From the NCBI RefSeq assembly GCF_029894425.1, contig NZ_JARXYJ010000002.1, positions 186,001 to 250,000 on the forward strand: 64,000 nt of DNA, read 5' to 3'. Shown here one piece after another: positions 36,319-44,368 of this stretch; the stretch's first letter is position 1; every line of letters starts with the position of its first letter. Below the pieces are notes generated by a model. That model searched no databases and was not told where the DNA came from. It saw only the letters and a list, made by a program, of their open reading frames with translations. This DNA comes from Streptomyces sp. SAI-127. GTDB taxonomy: Bacteria; Actinomycetota; Actinomycetes; Streptomycetales; Streptomycetaceae. Both the position numbers and the translations under genes were made by a program.

Positions 36319-36798
36319 GTGAACCACGTCCAGGAAGCCCCCGACACCCCCGAAAGCCCGGAAGGCCCCGACCGCAACCACCGGCGGCCGCCCGGGGTCG
36401 ACGACAAGACCGTCGAGGCCCTCGGCGCGCTGTCCAAGGCCCTGGAGACGACCGAGCGGGCCAGAGGCAGTCTGTACGCGTTCCATCAGCTGACCGGAGG
36501 CGCCGACCTGGAGCTGGACCGTGCCGTCCGGCTGCTGCGCGAAGCCGGTCACCCCGAATGGGCCGAGAAGGTCCGCGCGGAGATCCTGGGGCGCAACGTC
36601 ATCCCCGGGCATTGGACGTTCCAGATCGTCGAGGCCTACAACGCCACCTACTACCGCCCCTTCCAGGAACTGGAGTCGAGCGCGGTGGCGGAGCTCGCAC
36701 AGGGCCGCGACCACCTGTACGAAGCGGAGATGAAGGAAGAGCGCCGCACCCCCGGCCACCCCGACCACGCCGCGTGCCCACCGGGCCCGGAGACCTGA
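36319..36798 (+). CDS. Conserved hypothetical protein
   Basis: The 159 residues start at GTG 36319 with AAGGAGA before it. After a Pro/Asp-rich flexible N-terminus of about 30 residues, a helical domain follows with ALSKALETTERARGSLYAFH, ADLELDRAVRLLREAGHPEW and GRNVIPGHWTFQIVEAYNAT. The final 25 residues are again Pro-rich. No enzyme motif or signal peptide is visible. It is embedded between an oxidoreductase and an SDR and may be an accessory protein of that set. Confidence 0.75.
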   Translation: MNHVQEAPDTPESPEGPDRNHRRPPGVDDKTVEALGALSKALETTERARGSLYAFHQLTGGADLELDRAVRLLREAGHPEWAEKVRAEILGRNVIPGHWTFQIVEAYNATYYRPFQELESSAVAELAQGRDHLYEAEMKEERRTPGHPDHAACPPGPET

Positions 36799-36871
36799 GG
36801 CGCATCCGGACACCCCGTCGGCACGGAAGTGTCGGCATGGGGGCACAGTCCGACGGAAAGAAGGTCAGCCC

Positions 36872-37756
36872 GTGCGCAGCAGCCCGCTCGCCGGCCGGAC
36901 GGTGGCCGTCACCGGAGCAGCCCGCGGTCTGGGCGCGGCCATGGCCCGCGAGATCGCCCGCCGCGGCGCCCGGGTCGCGCTGCTCGGCCACGAGAAGGCC
37001 GCCCTGGACACGGTGGCCGCGTCCCTGCCGGGCCCGGCGCTGGCCATCGAGGTCGACGTCACCGACCCGGCCGCGCTCGCCGCGGCGGCCGCCGCCGTGC
37101 GGGCCCATCTCGGCCCGCCCTCGGCCGTCGTGGCGAACGCGGGCATCGCGGAAGGGGGCCCGTTCCTCGCCTCGGACCCGGCTGCCTGGAGCCGCGTCAT
37201 CGACGTCAACCTCACCGGCAGCGCCCACACGGCCCGGGCGTTCCTGCCGGACCTCATCGACACGGCGGGCTACTTCCTCCAGATCGCCTCGCTGGCATCG
37301 CTGGGCGCCGCACCGCTGATGAGCGCCTACTGCGCATCCAAGGCGGGGGCCGAAGCGTTCGCGCACGCCCTGCGGGCGGAGGTGGCGCACCGGGGCGTCG
37401 CCGTGGGCATCGGCTACCTCAACTGGACCGACACCGACATGATCCGCGACGCCGACCGGTATGCGGTGCTGCGTGAACTGCGCACCCACATGCCCCCGCC
37501 GGCCCGCCGCGTGTACCCGGTGGAAACGGTCGCCGCACGCCTGGTGACGGGTCTGGAGCGGCGCCGTACGACCGTGTACGCGCCGGCCTGGCTGCGGCTG
37601 GCCCAACCGGTGCGCGCGGCCCTGCCGTCCGTGGTGCTGCGGGTGTCACGCCGCGCGCTGCCCCGTCTGGAGGCCGAGAAGCCCGTCGAATACACCGGTC
37701 CCCTCGGCGCAGGAGGCCTCGCCGACCGCGCGGCCCGCGCGCCGCGCAAGAACTGA
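36872..37756 (+). CDS. Short-chain dehydrogenase/reductase
   Basis: The 294 residues from GTG 36872 show a full classical SDR: TGAARGLGAA (14-23) for the cofactor, NAG in VVANAGIAEG, and the catalytic set Ser about 140, Tyr 153 and Lys 157 in SAYCASKAGAEAF. The C-terminal 50 residues are longer than in typical SDRs and basic (LEAEKPVEYTGPLGAGG), as in SDRs acting on lipid-like substrates. It lies in the same-strand group with the phytoene-desaturase-like enzyme. Confidence 0.92.
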   Translation: MRSSPLAGRTVAVTGAARGLGAAMAREIARRGARVALLGHEKAALDTVAASLPGPALAIEVDVTDPAALAAAAAAVRAHLGPPSAVVANAGIAEGGPFLASDPAAWSRVIDVNLTGSAHTARAFLPDLIDTAGYFLQIASLASLGAAPLMSAYCASKAGAEAFAHALRAEVAHRGVAVGIGYLNWTDTDMIRDADRYAVLRELRTHMPPPARRVYPVETVAARLVTGLERRRTTVYAPAWLRLAQPVRAALPSVVLRVSRRALPRLEAEKPVEYTGPLGAGGLADRAARAPRKN

Positions 37757-37767
37757 GCAGGTGAGCC

Positions 37768-38256
37768 GTGCAGACCTTTCTGCCCCACCCCGACTTCCGG
37801 GCGACGGCACTGCTGCTGGACCGGCGACGGCTGGGCAAACAGCGGGTCGAGGCCCTGCAGGTGCTGCGTGGCCTGACCGTCCCCGGATACGGCTGGCGCA
37901 GACACCCGGCCGTACGGATGTGGACGGGGTACGAGGAGGCGCTCGTACGGTACGGCCTGGAGATCTGCCGGGTCTGGCGCGCACGGGGACACCAGGACAG
38001 CTGTGCCGCCTCGCTCGCCGCCGGCCTGGCCGCGCACCGGCCCGGCGCCGCGGTGCGCGAGCAGTGGCAACTGGCCGCCGCCCGCGAACTGCCTCCCTGG
38101 CTCGGCGACGAGGCCTTCCACGAAAGCCACCGCTCGGCACTCGTCCGCAAGGAACCGGAGGTGTACGCCGCTCTGTTCCCCGACGCACCAGCTGATCTGC
38201 CCTACGTGTGGCCGGCGTCGGACCGCGAGCCGCAGCAGGCGCACGTCGGCCGGTAA
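37768..38256 (+). CDS. MSMEG_6728-like protein (pyrimidine-dimer glycosylase related)
   Basis: The 162 residues begin MQTFLPHPDFRATALLLDRR then RLGKQRVEALQVLRGL, the N-terminus of the MSMEG_6728 group, related by sequence to T4-type pyrimidine dimer DNA glycosylase. WRRHPAVRMWTGYEEALVRY and the ending FHESHRSALVRKEPEVYAAL also fit. Activity has not been shown for most members. It starts 12 bases after the SDR. Confidence 0.7.
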   Translation: MQTFLPHPDFRATALLLDRRRLGKQRVEALQVLRGLTVPGYGWRRHPAVRMWTGYEEALVRYGLEICRVWRARGHQDSCAASLAAGLAAHRPGAAVREQWQLAAARELPPWLGDEAFHESHRSALVRKEPEVYAALFPDAPADLPYVWPASDREPQQAHVGR

Positions 38257-38309
38257 CCCCATGCACGGGCAGGCGGACACTGGAAGCAGCAGAAGAGGGG
38301 AGGCCGGTC

Positions 38310-39164
38310 ATGCTGACGGCAGTCCGTGAACAGTTGGGCCAGGCCCTGTTCCGCCGCGTCGCGGGCCCCGACGGACCGGCGAACCGCGCCCGCATCCATG
38401 ACAGCCCGGGCCCGCGCTGGTTCGCACCCGACCGCCCGATCCGCACGGTCCACGGCGATGCCTCGATGTTCATCGGCGGGCTCGCCGCGCTTCTCCTGCA
38501 GTCCCTGCACCCGCTCGCCATGGCGGCGGTGGCCGGGCACTCCGGTTACCGCGGCGACCCGTGGGGCCGCCTCCAGCGCACCAGCACCTTCCTGGCCGTG
38601 ACGACCTACGGCCCAGCGGAGGACGCCCAGCGGGCCGTCGACCACGTCCGCGGCATCCACGACCGCATCCGCGGGACGACCAGCGATGGAACGCCGTACC
38701 ACGCGGCCGACCCGCACCTGCTCGCCTGGGTTCACGTCGCCGAGACGGAGAGCTTCCTGCGCGCCCACGAACGGTACGGAGCCCGCCCGCTGGACCCTGC
38801 CGGCTACGACGCCTACGTCGCTGACACCGCACGCGTCGCCGAGGCGCTGGGCGTCATCGCGCCACCCCGCGACCGCGGCGAACTGTCGGAGCGCCTGACT
38901 GCCTACCGCCCCGAACTGCACGCCACCCCGGAAGCCCGAGCCGCCGCCCGTTTCCTCCTCCTCCGGCCCCCACTGCCCCTCGTGGTGCGCCCGTTCTACG
39001 GCGGTCTCGCCGCCAACGCCATAGCGCTCCTCCCTTCCTGGGCCCGCGACATGCTGTGGCTGCCGCGCCTGCCCCTGGTGGACGACCTCGCCGTGCGGCC
39101 CACCGGCCAGGCCCTGACCCGCACCATCCGCTGGGCCATGACCCCACCACGGTCCGGCGGCTAG
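38310..39164 (+). CDS. Oxygenase MpaB/DUF2236 family protein
   Basis: This protein of about 284 residues starts at ATG 38310 with GAGGGGAGG upstream. Typical features are IRTVHGDASMFIGGLAALLL, QSLHPLAMAAVAGHSGYRGD and WVHVAETESFLRAHERYG; the conserved His and Asp/Arg positions bind heme in the MpaB/Lcp branch. MpaB cleaves a farnesyl chain and Lcp cleaves rubber. With a phytoene-desaturase-like enzyme, an SDR and an SRPBCC protein in the same run, a terpenoid or lipid substrate is a reasonable inference. Confidence 0.88.
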   Translation: MLTAVREQLGQALFRRVAGPDGPANRARIHDSPGPRWFAPDRPIRTVHGDASMFIGGLAALLLQSLHPLAMAAVAGHSGYRGDPWGRLQRTSTFLAVTTYGPAEDAQRAVDHVRGIHDRIRGTTSDGTPYHAADPHLLAWVHVAETESFLRAHERYGARPLDPAGYDAYVADTARVAEALGVIAPPRDRGELSERLTAYRPELHATPEARAAARFLLLRPPLPLVVRPFYGGLAANAIALLPSWARDMLWLPRLPLVDDLAVRPTGQALTRTIRWAMTPPRSGG

Positions 39165-39257
39165 ACGGGGTCCTTGCCTATGACGGAGGGCGGATACATC
39201 GCTGGCTTGGGACACCGGATGGTGTCGTACCGGGCGCCACGTCCCTATCGTTGCGCC

Positions 39258-40052
39258 ATGACGGACGAACAGTTGCCGGCACAGGTCTTCCCGAACCGCT
39301 TTCCCGAGGCGGTGGACTCCCGGCCGGGGGTGCCGCAGGACCGCTGCCACTGCTTCAGCCAGGTCCGGGTCAGTCCGCCCGGCGCGACGACGTCCTTCCA
39401 CGCCGAGATCCAGGACACCAGCGCTCCGGGCTGGCTCCGGCTGCTGGAGCTGATCGAGGAGGCGGCGGCCGACGGTCGGGAGGAGTTCCGCCCGCTGCCG
39501 GAGCTGAGCCCTGAGGAGCGGCGGCAGATCGTGACCCTGCCGGCGTCGATCGGACGGCTGACGGCGGTGCGGACCCTTGTGCTGTACGGAAGCAACCTGG
39601 TCCGGATACCTCCGGAGATCGGCGACATGACAAGCCTGGAGGAGTTCAGCCCCTACACTTCGCGACGGTTGCACTGGTTCCCGTACGAGATCACGCGGTG
39701 CGGTCGGCTGGTGGACAGCACGGTGAGTACGCGCTCGATCTACGGCAACTACAAGTACCGGCCGCCGTTCCCGCAGCTTCTCCCACCTGGCGATACGGTC
39801 CTGGACCTCGAGGACCTGGCTCCCGCCCGCTGGGGTACCACCGCGGCCCGCACCTGCAGTGTCTGCACCGGGCCCATCTCGTCGACGGGCCCGCACCAGG
39901 CGTGGCTCTCCCGGGTGGTGGCGACCGACGTCCTGCCAGTCCTGGTCAACGCCTGCTCCCAGGCATGCCTCGACACCCTGCCACCTGGGGCCAAGGGCCA
40001 CATCCCAACGCCTCATCGGGGCGGCGCGATCGAACAGCCTCCGTCGCGCTGA
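39258..40052 (+). CDS. Leucine-rich-repeat-like hypothetical protein
   Basis: This protein of about 264 residues starts at ATG 39258. There is no ribosome site, but TATCGT lies 7 bases ahead, so a leaderless message is possible. The middle shows short LRR-like turns (IVTLPASIGRLTAVRTLVLY, then LVRIPPEIGDMTSLEEFSPY). The C-terminus has two Cys pairs (CSVCTG and CSQAC) that could form a zinc knuckle. An interaction role is suggested by the repeats; nothing enzymatic is recognisable. Confidence 0.7.
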   Translation: MTDEQLPAQVFPNRFPEAVDSRPGVPQDRCHCFSQVRVSPPGATTSFHAEIQDTSAPGWLRLLELIEEAAADGREEFRPLPELSPEERRQIVTLPASIGRLTAVRTLVLYGSNLVRIPPEIGDMTSLEEFSPYTSRRLHWFPYEITRCGRLVDSTVSTRSIYGNYKYRPPFPQLLPPGDTVLDLEDLAPARWGTTAARTCSVCTGPISSTGPHQAWLSRVVATDVLPVLVNACSQACLDTLPPGAKGHIPTPHRGGAIEQPPSR

Positions 40053-40269
40053 CTGTCGTCACGGCACCGGGCATGTGCGCTTGCCACCCCGGCCCTCAGG
40101 GAGGCGCCCGAGACCTCACCCACGCCAGACACACTCTTCGACTTCGGCCCCGACGCCGCCCAGATCCTCGCGCCAGGACGCTCTCCCCGTGTCCGCGCAG
40201 ACGGCGACCGACCGGTCCGCCGCCGAGGCAACTCCGGTCGGCCTGCTGCCCGACACCCTGACCGACCGC

Positions 40270-40502
40270 GGCAACGCAAATCTCTTCAGATCGGCGAGGC
40301 GGCATCGCTCGCCGATTGGCTCCAGAGTCAGCTGGAACCCAAGGGCGTCGGCGTCGTCATCCAGGCCGAACACACCTGCATGACCCTGCGCGGCGTCCAG
40401 GCCACCGGCGCCACCACCATGACCTCCACCCTCCTGGGCCTGCTGCGCACCGATGCCCGATCGCGCAGTGAGTTCCTCGCACTGACAGGTCTGCCCCGCT
40501 GA
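40270..40502 (+). pseudogene. folE: 3' remnant of GTP cyclohydrolase I
   Basis: The last about 70 codons of a FolE-type protein are readable: EAASLADWLQSQLEPKGVGV, VIQAEHTCMTLRGVQATGAT, LRTDARSRSEFLALTG, ending at TGA 40500. The Cys and the AEHTCMTLRG motif belong to the zinc/substrate site of the true enzyme, but about two thirds of the protein (usual about 200 residues) and the start are missing. It cannot be functional. The upstream 40053-40270 is non-coding as far as I can see. Confidence 0.75.
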
Positions 40503-40522
40503 CCGGCGATCTCGTCCGGACG

Positions 40523-41004
40523 TCATGACGGCAGGAGGGCAAGCAGGGCGTGGGGCAGGATGCCGCCGTGCCGGTAGTAGTCGGCCCCGGTGGGGATGTC
40601 GAGCCGTACCTGTGCGGTCAACTTCTGCGAGGTGCTGGGACCTTGGGCCTCGACCGTGACCTTGCGGGGCAGCTCGGCCAGTCTGCGGATGGTGTAGGTT
40701 TCCTCGCCCGTCAGGCCAGCAGTCGTGCGCTTGGCCCGGGGGCGAACTGCAGCGGCAGGGCGCCCATGCCGATCAGCTTGGAGCGGTGGATGCGCTCGAA
40801 CGACTCGGCGAGCACGGCTTTGACGCCGAGCAGCGCGATGCCCTCGGCGGCCCAGTCCCGCGACGAGCCGGAGCCGTACTCCTTGCCGGCGAGGACCAGC
40901 AGCGGGACGCCCTCGGTGGCGCACGGCGCCGCCGCCTTGTAGATGGTGGTCTGCTCGTGTGCCCGGGCGACTGCCGTGCCGATCTCACCCCAGGTCAAGG
41001 GCAT
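40523..41004 (-). pseudogene. acnA: 3' remnant of aconitate hydratase
   Basis: The reading [40 protein letters not shown] and [20 protein letters not shown] is the swivelling fourth domain of aconitase. Near 40720-40740, in a C/G run, it shifts one base to [19 protein letters not shown] and ADYYRHGGILPHALLALL, the natural end of the protein. Only about 160 of some 900 residues exist and the Fe-S domains are absent. This is a dead 3' piece, convergent with the folE scrap. Confidence 0.8.
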
Positions 41005-41078
41005 CGCGCCGGCAGCCCGGCTGCCGATGCGTCAATCCGCGGACATCGGGGTGCTGTTCGGTGTCGGTTCTCCGCGGA

Positions 41079-41570
41079 TCAGGCGAGCCTGATGGTGCCG
41101 TCCGTGACGGTGATGTCCGTCGACGGCAGGGGGCGGGGCGCCGGGCCCGAGATGACCTTGCCGTCCGCGATGGCGAACCTGCTCTTGTGGCAGGGGCACA
41201 CGATCGCGCCGTTCTCCACCGAGGTGACGGTGCAGCCCTGATGCGTGCAGACCGCCGAAAACGCCTTGAAGTCGCCCTCGGTCGGCTGGGTGACGACCAC
41301 TTTCGCGTCCCGGTCGACAAGGCCGCCTCCCACGGGGACGTCGGACGCCTTGCCCAGCGCCGCGCCGCCACCGGAGGTACCGGAAGGGGCGGCGGACGGT
41401 TCACCGCTCTGGGACGGGGGCGATCCGTCCTGCCCGGGGCTCAGGTCCGGTCCCCTTTCCTTCTCCTTGGTGCCGCACGCGGACAGTGCGGCCGCGAGGC
41501 CGGCGGCTCCCGCCCCCGCCATGACGTTGCGGCGGGTGCGAGGTCCGGCGATGCCGGAGGGCTCGGCCAT
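41079..41570 (-). CDS. Rieske (2Fe-2S) domain lipoprotein
   Basis: The 163 residues carry twin arginines (PRTRRNVMAGAGAAGLAAAL) and a lipobox-like LSAC (Cys 32), so it is probably Tat-exported and lipid-anchored. After a Ser/Pro-rich linker of about 40 residues comes a Rieske domain with ligands C108-T-H110 and C125-P-C127-H128 (CTHQGC and CPCHKS), including the disulfide pair C113/C127. Small exported Rieske proteins are common in Streptomyces; their redox partner is unknown. It marks the left flank of the peptide cluster and is read away from it. Confidence 0.9.
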   Translation of the reverse strand: MAEPSGIAGPRTRRNVMAGAGAAGLAAALSACGTKEKERGPDLSPGQDGSPPSQSGEPSAAPSGTSGGGAALGKASDVPVGGGLVDRDAKVVVTQPTEGDFKAFSAVCTHQGCTVTSVENGAIVCPCHKSRFAIADGKVISGPAPRPLPSTDITVTDGTIRLA

Positions 41571-42064
41571 GAGTCACTTCCTGTCACTCGGATCGAATCG
41601 GGCGGGCGAGGCGGCGCCGCCCGGTATCGGGAGGTGAACGCTCAGTCCACCGTAGCGATCGACGGCAGCCCTGATCGCGGGATTCCGGTGGACGTCGCGT
41701 CGCACTTCGGCCATTTCCGGAACGGTCACGGAACTGCGGGCAGTCCACCTCCCGCGGCATGCTCACAATGCTGCGCAGGAGGTGTCAAGGGTGTCCCGCC
41801 CGGTCGCTCCGACGGGGTTTGGGGACCGTATGTTCAACTGGCACGAGGCCGCAGTTGAACGTACGCATGGGCGGTACCGAATATTGATCGCCTGCCTGAC
41901 GTCGGGTCATAGTGCTGTGCGGTGAGGACGAGCCGTGGGCCCGGGGAGCCGAATTCCACCCGGCGCGCCGGTCTTTGAGGACTTCCGTTCTCCCGCCGTT
42001 CTGCTTTTCTGCCCGCGCTCCGGCAGGGGGTTTTCATGACCGTGCGAGAGACGACGTACGTCGA
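41571..42064. other. Divergent intergenic region at the left edge of the NRPS cluster
   Basis: About 490 bases separate the Rieske gene from the first cluster gene. They contain the spaced inverted repeat described separately and, after it, an AT-richer section (CCGAATATTGATCG around 41877-41890) that could hold the promoter of the biosynthetic genes. A short frame from ATG 42031 ends after a few codons and is not credible. Confidence 0.5.
41828..41864. promoter_or_regulatory. Candidate cluster operator 1 (GTTCAACTG-N11-CAGTTGAAC)
   Basis: A perfect 9-bp inverted repeat at 41832-41840 and 41852-41860 has half-sites 20 bases apart. It extends to 12 of 13 matches outward (GTATGTTCAACTG). It lies about 205 bases before the first biosynthetic gene. 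The same half-sites with the same 11-base gap recur upstream of the exporter at 47670, so a cluster-specific regulator is the simplest explanation. Confidence 0.6.
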
Positions 42065-43084
42065 ATGGTCCGCGCCATGCTGCAACTGACCGACGTGGAC
42101 GTGGCGGCACTCCTGGAGAAGACCGATGTCGTCGGCACCGTGCGTGAGGTGTTCCTGGCGCACGCGGCGGGCCGCACCGTGCTTCCCGAGGAGAGCTGCC
42201 TGCGGTGGACCAACGACGAGGGCGAGTCCTGCCGCAGCCTCAACATGCCTGGTCTGGTGGAGATCGACGGCCGACGGTTCGCCGGCACGAAAATCATCAA
42301 CGCGAGCCTGGGCAATCCCGCTCGGGGGCTGGCCCGTGCCGGTGGCCTGATCCTCCTCTTCGACCTCACCACCGCCCGGCCGGTGTGCGCCCTGGACGCG
42401 GCCCACATCTCCGCCGGGCGCACCGCGGCGGTCAGCGTGCTCGCCACCGAACTGCTGTGGGCGGCACCCGCGCGGGCCGTCGCCGTCGTCGGAGCCGGAG
42501 CACTGGCCGAAGCCCACCTGGACCTGGCGTTGCGCCGATGGCCCTCGGTCCGGCGGGTGCGGATCCACGACCGGGTCCGGGAACGCGCGGCGGCCCTCGC
42601 CGAACGCCTCGGGGACACGCACCGCACGGTCGCCTTCCACGTCACAGCCACCGCGGAGCAGGCGGTGCGCGAGGCGGATCTCGTCATCCCCGTGACCACC
42701 ACGACCAGCGGCTACATTCCCGCCGACTGGATCGCCGAGGGGGCCGTCGTCGTCAACGTGTCGCTCGACGACCTCACCCCCGAGGCGCTGAGCGCAGCCG
42801 ACCAGGTTGTCGTGGACGACTGGAGCCTGGTGGCGGCCGACACCACCCGGATCCTCGGCAGGATGCACCGTGCCGGGGACGTCCTGCCGCCACCGCGTCA
42901 CCGCGACCCGCAGGGTGCCCGGCCCCGGCCCGCTGTCGAGGTCACCGCCGAACTGTGCGACCTCGTCGGCGGATCCGCGGCCGGCCGCACCTCCGCCACG
43001 GACCGCGTCATCGTCAACCCCTTCGGCATGTCCCTGCACGACGTGGCGGTGGCGGGAAGGATCTATCAGGAATTCTTGACATAG
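42065..43084 (+). CDS. Ornithine cyclodeaminase/mu-crystallin family enzyme
   Basis: This protein of about 339 residues starts at ATG 42065; ATG 42077 is the alternative. Family marks are GTKIINASLGNPARGLARAG, HISAGRTAAVSVLATELL and the Rossmann motif AVAVVGAGALAEAHLDLAL, then ADLVIPVTTTTSGYIPADWI. In antibiotic clusters this family includes SbnB and VioK types, which help make 2,3-diaminopropionate, and true proline-forming cyclodeaminases. No cysteine-synthase-like SbnA partner is visible in the window, so the product is open. It is the first gene of the peptide cluster and is read toward the NRPS. Confidence 0.85.
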   Translation: MVRAMLQLTDVDVAALLEKTDVVGTVREVFLAHAAGRTVLPEESCLRWTNDEGESCRSLNMPGLVEIDGRRFAGTKIINASLGNPARGLARAGGLILLFDLTTARPVCALDAAHISAGRTAAVSVLATELLWAAPARAVAVVGAGALAEAHLDLALRRWPSVRRVRIHDRVRERAAALAERLGDTHRTVAFHVTATAEQAVREADLVIPVTTTTSGYIPADWIAEGAVVVNVSLDDLTPEALSAADQVVVDDWSLVAADTTRILGRMHRAGDVLPPPRHRDPQGARPRPAVEVTAELCDLVGGSAAGRTSATDRVIVNPFGMSLHDVAVAGRIYQEFLT

Positions 43085-43339
43085 CCAGCTCCTGCTCTGA
43101 CCGGCGACGTCACGGAACGAACCGTCATCGCCCGGTGGGGAGTGCGAAGCAGCGTTCGCTACGGCAGCGCAGAGCACACAGCAATCGGATTTTGTGCGGA
43201 TGTCGATGTCGAAGGATCGCGACCGATGGTGCCCGGAAACGGGCCGACTCGTCGGCAGCACCTTCTCAACGGGCCGAAGAGAACTTCTCGACGGCGTATC
43301 CGGAAATTCGCCGCATCATGGCATGAGAGGAACACCAGA

Positions 43340-44341
43340 ATGGACAGGCTGGAACTCGACCCGGCGGAGATCAGCGCGGTCGACGAACTCCTCGACGAGT
43401 GCGCGGACGCTTTCGCCACCCTCGACACCGAGGACGCCCTGCACCGGGCCACCGTGCTCGCCCACGAACTCCCCAACAGGATCCGCCTCCACCTCAACGC
43501 CTTCCGCCTGGAACAGCTCTCGGGCGTCCTGTGCGTCTCCGGCTACCGCGTCGACCAGACACGGCTGGGACCCACCCCGTCCCACTGGCGCAACCGGACC
43601 GGGCCGTCCCCCGCCCACCGGGAAGAACTGCTCCTCATGCTGTACAGCTCCCTGCTCGGCGACCCGTTCTGCTGGGCCACCCAGCAGGACGGCCGGATGA
43701 TCCACGACATCGTGCCCATCCAGGGCCACGAACACGAACAACTCGGCTCCAGTAGCGAGGCGTTGCTCACCTGGCACACCGAGGACGCCTTCCATCCGCT
43801 CCGCGGGGACTTCCTCTCCTTCGCCTGCCTGCGGAACCCCTACCGCGCCGCGACGACCGTCGGATACGCCGACGCGCTTCGGCTGCCGGACGACCTGCGG
43901 GAGGTCCTCCTCCAGGAGCGGTTCGTCATCTGCCCGGACGAGTCCCACCTCGGCAAGAACAACTCGCGCCCCACCGCGGGGGCGTTCGACACCATCGAGC
44001 GGATGCAGAAGGACCCCGACCGGGTGGCGGTCCTCTTCGGCGACCCGGAACAGCCCTATCTGAGGGCCGACCCCTACTTCATGCGCGTCGACGACGAGGA
44101 CGACGAGGCACGCCTCGCACTGGACGCCCTGGTGAAGGCGATGGACGAGGTGATGTTCGACGTCGTCCTCGAGAGCGGCGACTTCTGCTTCCTCGACAAC
44201 TTCCGTGTCGTCCACGGCCGCAAGCCGTTCAAGGCCCGCCACGACGGGACCGACCGCTGGCTGAAGCGCATCAACGTCACCGGCGACCTCCGCAAGTCCC
44301 GGGCCGCCCGGGAGGCCAGGGCAGTCCGGGCCAGCCGCTGA
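43340..44341 (+). CDS. Fe(II)/2-oxoglutarate arginine beta-hydroxylase, VioC-like
   Basis: The 333 residues belong to the clavaminate-synthase-like oxygenases. The iron triad is H146-T-E148 in LLTWHTEDAFHPLRGDF and H292 in NFRVVHGRKPF; the 2-oxoglutarate Arg is about 306 in GTDRWLKRINVTGDLRKS. This wording is that of VioC and its streptothricin counterpart, which hydroxylate free L-arginine at C3. The next gene is a VioD-like PLP enzyme, so the pair should convert arginine to capreomycidine. AsnO- or MppO-type specificity is the main alternative. Confidence 0.85.
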   Translation: MDRLELDPAEISAVDELLDECADAFATLDTEDALHRATVLAHELPNRIRLHLNAFRLEQLSGVLCVSGYRVDQTRLGPTPSHWRNRTGPSPAHREELLLMLYSSLLGDPFCWATQQDGRMIHDIVPIQGHEHEQLGSSSEALLTWHTEDAFHPLRGDFLSFACLRNPYRAATTVGYADALRLPDDLREVLLQERFVICPDESHLGKNNSRPTAGAFDTIERMQKDPDRVAVLFGDPEQPYLRADPYFMRVDDEDDEARLALDALVKAMDEVMFDVVLESGDFCFLDNFRVVHGRKPFKARHDGTDRWLKRINVTGDLRKSRAAREARAVRASR

Positions 44342-44368
44342 ATCCGACCCCGACATCGAGGCGACACC

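Noticed and set aside
42031..42090. ATG just upstream of the cyclodeaminase-like gene as an alternative start or leader peptide
   Set aside because: Its frame closes after about 17 codons and differs from the gene frame. No attenuator structure was seen next to it.
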